Positions 32,094 to 64,000 of a stretch of 64,000 nucleotides of DNA are shown piece by piece. The position numbers were made by a program, and so were the translations under genes. The notes under the pieces are model-generated. The model was not told the DNA's origin, ran no database searches, and saw only the letters and a list, made by a program, of their open reading frames with translations. Origin of the DNA: Cristatella mucedo (Eukaryota; Bryozoa; Phylactolaemata; Cristatellidae); the NCBI GenBank assembly GCA_009760855.2, contig WPIO01000036.1, forward strand, positions 1,480,001-1,544,000, in the 5' to 3' direction. The first letter of the stretch is position 1; each line of letters opens with the position of its first letter.

Positions 32094-32945
32094 AATAATA
32101 ATAATAATACATTTGATAAAGCGCCCTCAGAGAACTCAATCTCTTTCTAGGCGCTTTACATTTGCTGCAAAGGGAAACGCGATTGAATGGTGAGTAATAT
32201 CATGCTTGATAAACAACATGAATATCATGGTTAGGAGTGACATGCACAGGGTCAGCATGCGAGTGTGGTTAGTGGCAGCATGCACAGTGTCAGCACGCAT
32301 AAGCACATAAGGGACCAGTCGCAGGGACCCACTAAATGCTGTCCTAAATAGGTGTGTTTTTAAGTTCTTTTTAAATGTGGTCAAGTCAGGGGATGTTCTG
32401 ACGCAAGTCGGGAGGGAGTTCCAGGCTTTGGGAGCATACGAACTAAATGCACGATCTCCAAAGGATTTGAGGTTTGTACGAGGTATTGGTAAATGGTTAG
32501 ATTCCGAAAAGTGAGTGGTACGATGCTTGGCCTGGTGGGGGAGTAGATCTGAGAGATAGGCTGGAGCCAAAAAATGAAGTGACCTAAACGTGAGCGACAA
32601 AACCTTGAAGTCAATCCGTTGCTTGACTGGTAGCCAGTGCAGGTCGTCGAGAAGTGGTGTGATGTAACAACTGCGACGCTCACGACAGACAAGCCTACAC
32701 TAAATAGTGTGCTGCAGAGTTTTGCACCAGCTGTAATCGCCTGATTGCACATGCTGGTAGGGCCTGCAAGCAGAGAGTTGCAGAAGTCAAGACGGGATGT
32801 GACAAATGCATGGACAAACTTAGACGTGGTATCCTTATCTAAAAAAGCCCGAATTTTAGCAATGTTATGTATCTGAAAGTAGGCAGAATTGACTGTGGAG
32901 CTGATGTGGTCGTCTAACGAGAGGTCACTTTGGTCTATTTGATTT
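32094..32945 (-). mobile_element. LINE 3' half
   Basis: AAT run, tail complement ctcagagaactcaatctc, then a frame on the - strand (32600-32136) with SFGDRAFSSYAPKAWNSLP, and beyond it HFSTTCTGY-type shifted sequence for the DLHWLPV block. It continues to a fragment of DKDTTSKLVH near 32840. At least one frameshift separates the two frames. Confidence 0.88.
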
Positions 32946-32999
32946 TTTCAGGATACCCTGATTAACGAAGTCTGGGTTCAAAAGTACCTGGCCGCATTG

Positions 33000-33505
33000 T
33001 TCGAGGCGAGATGAATGAACAGACATGGCCCCACTCACCCACCTCATCCCCCCCCCCCCCCCCCGCAGCAGAGGTCATTCTCGTCGGCTCTCGCTTACAC
33101 TTCAGCTTGCTGATCGCAGCTCAAAGAGTCACCTGAGCTTGCCTTCTCTCATTCTCTTTTTTTTCTGTTTATGGCCTCTCTGACTTCGCCCTCTCCACCA
33201 TATTGAGCAGACTTGTCTTCCAGGTAGCTGTGACAGCTTGTGCCCATAAGGCTGCGACTGCACTGGCAAACGGTTCGCCCCCATGAGACTGATGACATCA
33301 CACACATATCTATTGCACGGCGCACTCGACTGGTCGCGTGGATGGCAGAGGAGGCAGGCTGGCGGGCGGTTGTGGGCGGCTAGTCCGCCGATGGATTTAG
33401 AAGGGCCGTAGCTTTACCTCGGCTCAGCCGTATCTATTCGCGTTAACTAAGTTCGTTGCTGCTGGCGACTGGTTACGGTGGCACACCTACCAACCGTTAG
33501 CAGGT
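33000..33505. other. Unannotated DNA
   Basis: Includes a C run at 33049-33064. No gene recognised. Confidence 0.4.
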
Positions 33506-34340
<835 letters not shown>

Positions 34341-34342
34341 GC

Positions 34343-34780
34343 CTAATAATAATAATAATAATAATTCACTTGATAGAGCGCCCTCAGAGAACTCAATCTC
34401 TCTCTAGGCACTTTACATTTGCTGCAAAGTGAAATGCAATTGAATGGTAAGTAAAATCATGCTTGAAAAACAAAAAAAATGAATAACATGGTTAGAGGTG
34501 TCATGCACAGGGTCAGCATGCAAATGTGGTTAGTGGCAGCATGCAGTGTCAGCAAGCATAAGCACATCAAGGACGAATCACAGGGACCGGCTAAATGCTG
34601 TCCTAAATAGGTGTGTTTTTAGGTTCCTTTTAAATGTGGTCAGGTCAGGGGATGTTCTGACGCAGGTCAGGAGGGAGTTCCAGGCTGTGGGGGCATACGA
34701 ACTAAATGCACGGTCTCCAAAGGATTTAAGGTTTGTACGAGGTATTTCTTGACTGTTGGATTCCGAAAAGCGGGTGGTGC
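34343..34780 (-). mobile_element. LINE 3' fragment
   Basis: AAT run, tail complement, 3' untranslated region, then - strand SFGDRAFSSYAPTAWNSLL up to TTRFSESNSQEIPRTN. 5' truncated at about 34780. Confidence 0.88.
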
Positions 34781-35892
34781 TTCTTAGCTCGGCGTCCATC
34801 TTAGTTCGGCCCAATAAATCCTTGTTACAGAATGTCTGCGGTCATCGTTGCACCGTGTGGGTATCGTTATCGTGTGCTGTTTCGCCCTGTCGGCGGCTCA
34901 GGCCTCACTAGCTCACAATCGATGTGCCACTAGTGCAGAGGTATTCCTGAGCAGTCGACTGTCTATGCTAACTTGCACAGGCTGAGGTCGGAAAGCCCTA
35001 CACAAAAACGGGCCCGACCCTGCACCAGTCGCAAAGGGTCGCAGACAGGTCGCACGACTGAGGGGGCAGTGATCGTCACCTGCACTGGCTCTGGGTTTCT
35101 CACCTGCCGGGTACCCAGCCCATCTCTCACCTTCAGCTCCACCCTTGCAACCAGCAGGTAGCGGCCAAGCTGAAAACGAGGCTGCTTCGTCGCTGCTCGT
35201 CCCTCGAGGCAGCCTGATGAGACTACCAAGATCGATGCACTCCGTCTCTTCTCCCTAAAGTCGCTTCTCCCAAATGAACGCGACTAACTTAGACTTCACC
35301 GATACCCCCGAAAAGTCAGGAAAGGTCTCTCCGGACTGCCCGGAGGGCGGTTATACTGAGCAAACGACGACAGCAGAAATCAGGGCACGGCACCTTGCAC
35401 AAATCAATGCAGCTCGAGTGCCGGAAGACGCCCGAGCAGCTCGGGCCGCGGCACAGCGAGCCCAGCCGGATCGCCGGCGGCCACAGTCCAGCACACCAGC
35501 CTCGCTCGCTCGCTTCCACGCCCAGGCATGGCGGACGCTGCCTGCACTGCCTTGGCAGTGATGGAGGCGCACACCGCTGCTCAGCAGACATCTACTGCCT
35601 TGCATCTCGCCGATTCAAGCCAATACGGTGCAAGCATGCGCTGGCTACTGCTCCCTACTTCCGGCTATGCCCGCCAGCCAACGGTTTCTCAAGTAAGCCG
35701 CTGCAGATGCCAGCAGATTGACGGCAGCGGAAAGGCGGCAGCGCAGCGCCACGCGTGCTACTGCAGGCAGCAGCGAAGCGCCGCCGGCCCTGTGCGTGCG
35801 TCTAGTGCTCTAAGACATCCGTTCGGCAGCCGTTGTGCGGCAACTGCCGGCGGCCGTTTGCGCAGGCCCAGCGCAGCAGTGGCGGCGGCGGC
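34781..35892. other. Unannotated DNA downstream of APEX2
   Basis: GC-rich nearer APEX2. No polyadenylation hexamer was found on the - strand and no gene motif on either strand. Confidence 0.4.
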
Positions 35893-59484
<23,592 letters not shown>

Positions 59485-59599
59485 GAGTGACAGCGGTGCG
59501 AGAGCGTGCGCTTTCAAATGGGGCGACCTTGCGTTCAGGTGGCGGAGCGCCCTTGTCTGTAGCAAAAACTGGCGGGCTAGTCGGACATCCGCAGTTTAA

Positions 59600-59970
59600 C
59601 GAGCTGCAGTTAAGTCGCAAGCCACGGGGGTCTCCAAGGCTACGGTGCTCGCTGTCGCCGGCAGAGCCAAAAGAACCAACTCCCATACCAACAGACCGCC
59701 AGGATTACCCGCCTTACAGCAGGCCCATTTAACTTGCGTGCCAGTCGCTTCCGGCCCTGCTCGCCGAAGACAAATTCGAAGCGATGCATAGCGGTTAGCC
59801 AGAAAAAAAGGGAGTTGCTCGACTTCTGCAGCCCTAGAGCTACTTGAATGAAATGCACTGCCGCAATGCAATTTCCGGTTGTATACCCGGGTGTGCGGTC
59901 GCAGCAGTCACGCGATCACGGCCGAAAAATCCTGGGCCGCCAAAGTCAGCCGTTTTCGAGCCAACATGTA
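59600..59970. other. Unannotated DNA upstream of APEX2
   Basis: GC-moderate. Presumably carries the APEX2 promoter, but no core element was recognised. Confidence 0.4.
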
Positions 59971-59974
59971 AAAA

Positions 59975-60045
59975 TAGCTACGATAAGAAAGTTTATAGCG
60001 CCATATGAGAAATAAATCTCTTTCTTGGGAATATATAGTATGCTT
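59975..60045 (-). mobile_element. LINE/SINE tail
   Basis: agtttatagcgccatatgag and aataaatctctttcttgg. Confidence 0.6.
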
Positions 60046-60049
60046 GAAA

Positions 60050-62650
60050 AAATTTGTTAGTGATACTTCAATACCCAGCAATTATAATTTGTGAACTTGG
60101 CCACCGACTTCGAATTGAAGACAGCTCAGGAAATAGCTCCGATAAGGCGGCTTATGAGCAGCGCCGCGACATTTATTTATGCAACTCGATGCATGCGTGA
60201 CTCGCCGCCCGGAAGAGCGTCGCCACAATAGAGAGCTACTTCGGGAGGATCTCTCTTGCTATATGGGCCCGGTCAGAAGTCTATAAATAATAACAATAAA
60301 TGTACGGCTAAGGTTGAACATCGTCCGCATGAATTTTACCTGGCATTTCAGCGGCGAAACGATGAGATTTAACGCGAGAATAAAATACGCAGCTGGGTAG
60401 CTAATATTTGAATTTTTTAACCGTAAACTAGCCGAACTGTCGCTGGAGGTAGCTTGTGCTGCTGTGTCTAAGTACGGGCAGTTGGTTTTAGCAATGACAT
60501 TGCTAGCAAGGCACTCCTTGAAAGAATGAATAACAAATAGTATTTTTTTATGCCGCATCCAAGTCGCAAAGGCACTGACGTGCTGAAAATAAAAAGGACA
60601 ACGGCAGCGCGACTTGGGTGAGCAGAATATTTTCGTTCATTTGGCAGATTTCTTGTTCGAAAAGTTTGCAGAAGCTTCGCTGATTTCTTCCACTGCTTAC
60701 GAAAGAGCCAATTACGAGCAGTTCAATTTATAAGCGTAAAGTGCACGGACCAATTATTTGAGATTGATGTCGGACAGGAATTCTGGCGAATTCAGATTTT
60801 ACAACGACGAGTAATCCTCGACCGCAAGTCGTAGGCTTTTGCTGTCAACCTACGCCTGTCAAGCATCCAAATTATCTTTCCGTCATCATTAGTCTACAGA
60901 GATTTGATTAATCCACAAAGGGATATCCGAGAGGCATCCATGTAGGACCTGCGTCGCTTTTATAAAGCGCCATTAGGATGAAACGCAGGCATCGTTGCAG
61001 ATAATCGGCATAATAAAGACATCGGAGGTCATTCGATGGCAGAATTGGTCTGAGTGAAGCCGTGTAACTGGAACACGGAAGTCGGCCGTGTACAGCTTCA
61101 TTGGATCGAGTCCAGGAGTAGAAAAGACTCGTCCTAAAGCGACATTGTGGTCAATTGTTTCAATTGCACAGCTGAGAGATCAATAATCGTCTGTATTGTT
61201 CAAGGACGTGGTAAGGACTTTGGTTAGAGGGGCTAAACCTCGATTTTTATCGGGCCTAGGTTAAGGACTTCTCTTCAAACTCTGCCTTAGAAGGAAAATT
61301 CTGTAGCTCCTCTAAAGACTTGGTTTACTCTGGCCCGTATTTTTATTTTAACGATTCACTTTTTTCCCTAACTCTCTTAAAAGTATCGCTCTTCTTAAAA
61401 ATTGTTATACAGACTAAGTTCCAGAGGCTCACCACTAAGAGGCACCACTTTCGGGAGGAATAAAAAGGAATTCGCATCTCTATTTGGAAAGTCTGAGGCA
61501 GCGCTTTAAATTTGTACCGCTCGTGCGTCATGCCTGTTTAAGCCTTCTTTCTTCTAAAAGGAACAATTTATTTAGTGTCTCCAAAAAAACGATACAACAT
61601 AAAAAAGATAGATAGCCTCTCTGGAAGCGGACACTGAACTTGCTGCTCACTCTAACGCCATCTACAGAAAAAACTAATTTCCTTCTTTAGATAAGCACGT
61701 TGAATCTGGGACGCAATAAATACCTCTAGAGCCACCGTGCGCTTATTTTATATTGAATAATTTTCTTCAATGTGAATCCTCTGTAAAAAAAAAAGTCAAA
61801 CGGTGGGGACCACTAGGTCGGGGTCTGCACATTTACCTTGACGATCAATAGAAGAGTAAATTCACCTATTTGCTCATGCTAAAACCTGTGTCGCTAAGTA
61901 AACAGACCGTTCAGAACGAAGTCCGACGAGAATGTGAAGGTTAGAGGATCGTTAGATGCTATGCGGAACCTAGACTGAAAAAGAAACCCTTTGCTCCCCG
62001 GATCTTGACTATGTACTGCACTACCATAGTTTTATGAGCTGTGGCGCCAGCCAAGTCGCGAGTCTTTCTTAACTCTCTACCTCCGAGAATGGCCTTTCTC
62101 AGGGCTTCCTGTTCAGAGTTGAACCAAGCACAGTCGGTGTCCTGCGAACCTTCATCATTGTGAGTTGACGTCCCTGAATTGACAATGGATCGCGGGCTAA
62201 AATTCAGTCGAGTTACAATATCGTTTTGGACGGCGTTGAATAGATCTTACTCAAAGACCCCAGCTTGGACCGGGAATTATGTGAGGTTATGCGTGCTGTA
62301 AGTAGGGTTTCTCGTAACTTTTTAACGATAACAGTAAAACAGCTTTTTTGCCCAAAATAAAAACCGTAAACATCTATTTTTTCTAACTGTTTTTTGTTTC
62401 TAACGGAAATGCGTAAACAAAACAATACTACAACTGAAGCTCCAACGCTCATTATGGATATGAAATATCTAACGGAGTATACATTTTTTTAAATTTGTTG
62501 AATGTGTTCGTGATTTGCAATGATGCATTTATCAAATTGGACAAAAATAAAATTAAAGTGAAATAATTAAAATTAAGTTTAAAATAAGGAAAAAATTAAG
62601 TAAGATATAAACTAAATTGATCTTGTGGTATCAACCGATATTGGCGTTCT
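60050..62650. other. AT-rich unannotated DNA
   Basis: Clearly more AT rich than the region to its left, with no long open frame and no recognised repeat. Confidence 0.5.
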
Positions 62651-62658
62651 TTTCAGTC

Positions 62659-63250
62659 ATGTCTTCCATTTTGGAATACGCCGCAAAACAAAAGAATCCA
62701 ATTGCAAAAGAGCTAGAAGGTCAATGTGAACAAGAATCATCAAATGTTTTGAAAACTCCAGAAAAACGTTGAAGATTCATCTGAAAATACATGGAATTTA
62801 TTTTTATAAACCTTGTTGAGGGTGTACATCCAAGAAAGAGCACGTGAACAACAAGAGAACAAAAACAATTGCCGACTTCCTGGGGCAAAAAAGTCTAAAG
62901 TAGATTGTTACCGATCTGGCTACTGATGGAATATTGATTAGAGCCATCGCTTGAAACAAATGTAGACACTTTAAATCCATCTCACGGGACGGATTTAAAC
63001 GTCCAGTGAGCGAAAGCGATGCGATGAAGGTGATGCATGATAATTACAAAGAAGAAGGAAACAAAATGATTGCCGACATCAAGGAAAAACTCGTGAGTCG
63101 TAAAGTTTAGCATGACTGTGAATGAATACACAACCGTGAGCCAACGTCGATTCTTCGGAGTCAACATTCACGATAGCAGCGGTAAAACAACGATAAAGAC
63201 GGGTCTTGTTCGCATATTTGGTTCTCGCGTTGCTCTCCATATGGACTAAA
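62659..63250 (+). pseudogene. hAT-like transposase relic
   Basis: Starts with MSSILEYAAKQKNPIAKEL at 62659, then a TGA. After a break comes KTIADFLGQKSL, TDLATDGILIRAIA, ISRDGFKRPVSESDAMKVM and YKEEGNKMIADIKEKL with stops inside (TAG near 62894, TGA near 62950, TAG near 63107), and then MTVNEYTTVSQRRFFGVNIH and GLVRIFG. The order (short N-terminal zinc-finger-like part, a GFK.P helix block, a D.WT.. RR....N.H block, LGL.RI) recalls hAT-type transposases and BED-finger proteins. Assignment is from pattern memory only. The three stops show it is dead, and a LINE interrupts it on the right. Confidence 0.65.
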
Positions 63251-63269
63251 TAATGACACTAGTACCAAG

Positions 63270-63680
63270 TTCACTTCGTACAAGCCTCAAATCCTTTGGA
63301 GACCGTGCATTTAGTTCGTATGCTCCCAAAGCCTGGAACTCCCTCCCGACTTGCGTCAGAACATCCCCTGACCTGACCACATTTGAAAAAAAATTAAAAA
63401 CACAACTAGTTAGGACAGAATTTAGTGGGTCCCTGTGATTCGTCCTTGATGTGCTTATGCGTGCTGACACTGTGCATGCTGCCACTAACCACATTTGCAT
63501 GCTGACCCTGTGCATGTCACCCCTAACCATGTTATTCATTTTGTTTGTTTATCAAGCAAGATTTTACTCACCATTCAATTGCATCTCCCTTTGAAGCGAA
63601 TGTAAAGCGCCTAGAGAGAGATTGAGTTCTCTGAGGGCGCTTTATCAAGTGCATTATTTTTATTATTATTATTATTTGTC
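63270..63680 (+). mobile_element. LINE 3' fragment inserted next to the transposase relic
   Basis: From about 63280 it encodes SLKSFGDRAFSSYAPKAWNS and TTFEKKLKTQLVRTEFSGSL, then the 3' untranslated region, tail and ATT run ending near 63680. Confidence 0.88.
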
Positions 63681-63814
63681 AACCCGACCGCAACAGAACA
63701 ATCGAGCAAACGCCAGGACACAATATAACAGCAATTTAGTGTAAGTACTACGACATGTTTACGCACTTTGAAAAAAATAACTTTTATTTCTCTAGGATGA
63801 TACAATTACAAATT

Positions 63815-63900
63815 GAACAAAAATAAATACAGTATTTGTATAGCACTCGAGAAGAACTAAATCTCTTTCGAAGCACATTACGTAAGCTGGAAAGGAAGCA
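63815..63900 (-). mobile_element. LINE/SINE tail
   Basis: tgtatagcactcgagaagaa and ctaaatctctttcgaagc, then a ctggaaaggaagcacg block shared with 57640. Confidence 0.65.
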
Positions 63901-64000
63901 CGCGAGTAACTGATACACTTAATGTGCTCTCTCGTATGAAATTGTACAGGCGGTGAGATTTGATGCAGTATAATCTCAACCGCTAGTTGTGCTCTAAGTA

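Overview
The window is metazoan nuclear DNA. Two protein-coding genes with ordinary GT-AG introns lie in a matrix of retroelement debris, tRNA-headed SINEs, a MITE-like inverted-repeat element, one transposase relic and many simple repeats. Nothing points to a prokaryote, an organelle or a plasmid. The proteins and the repeat style suggest an animal, more probably an invertebrate than a mammal, but the species cannot be named from sequence alone.

Gene 1 (+ strand, 6500-8980) is a Tribbles pseudokinase. Three coding exons join in frame into a 459-residue protein. A TATA-like box lies about 400 bases upstream and an ATTAAA signal lies 230 bases after the stop. Gene 2 (- strand, 59484-35893) is AP endonuclease 2 (APEX2). 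I rebuilt it from six coding exons whose splice phases all agree; together they give 671 residues with every catalytic block, a PIP-like box and a C-terminal GRF zinc finger. Its introns 4 (about 14.0 kb) and 5 (about 5.7 kb) hold much of the repeat content of the second half of the window. The two genes are convergent and about 27 kb apart.

The rest is mobile DNA. One LINE family (reverse transcriptase of the CR1/L2 type, inferred from RT and C-terminal motifs) has about 15 recognisable copies. All are truncated at the 5' end, and the best is at 37500-39055. A second, more divergent LINE lies at 40920-41280. SINE family A (tRNA-like head, tail ending in an 'aggctgtttaatcagctag' type sequence) has about 17 copies. 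SINE family B has a different tRNA-like head, and its 3' tail resembles the LINE tail. A MITE-like element with long inverted repeats lies at 41344-41551, with relatives at 16.1 and 30.6 kb. A broken hAT-like transposase at about 62.66-63.25 kb is cut short by a LINE copy.

Layout: 0-6.1 kb LINE end, GC-rich DNA and microsatellites; 6.1-9.2 kb Tribbles; 9.2-35.2 kb GC-rich intergenic DNA with SINEs, LINEs and tandem repeats; 35.9-59.5 kb APEX2; 59.9-64 kb AT-rich DNA with the transposase relic and LINE ends. Several exact or near-exact inverted repeats and minisatellites are listed as findings. I found no clearly novel gene system; the most informative observations concern element partnership, nested insertions and unusual inserts in the two genes.
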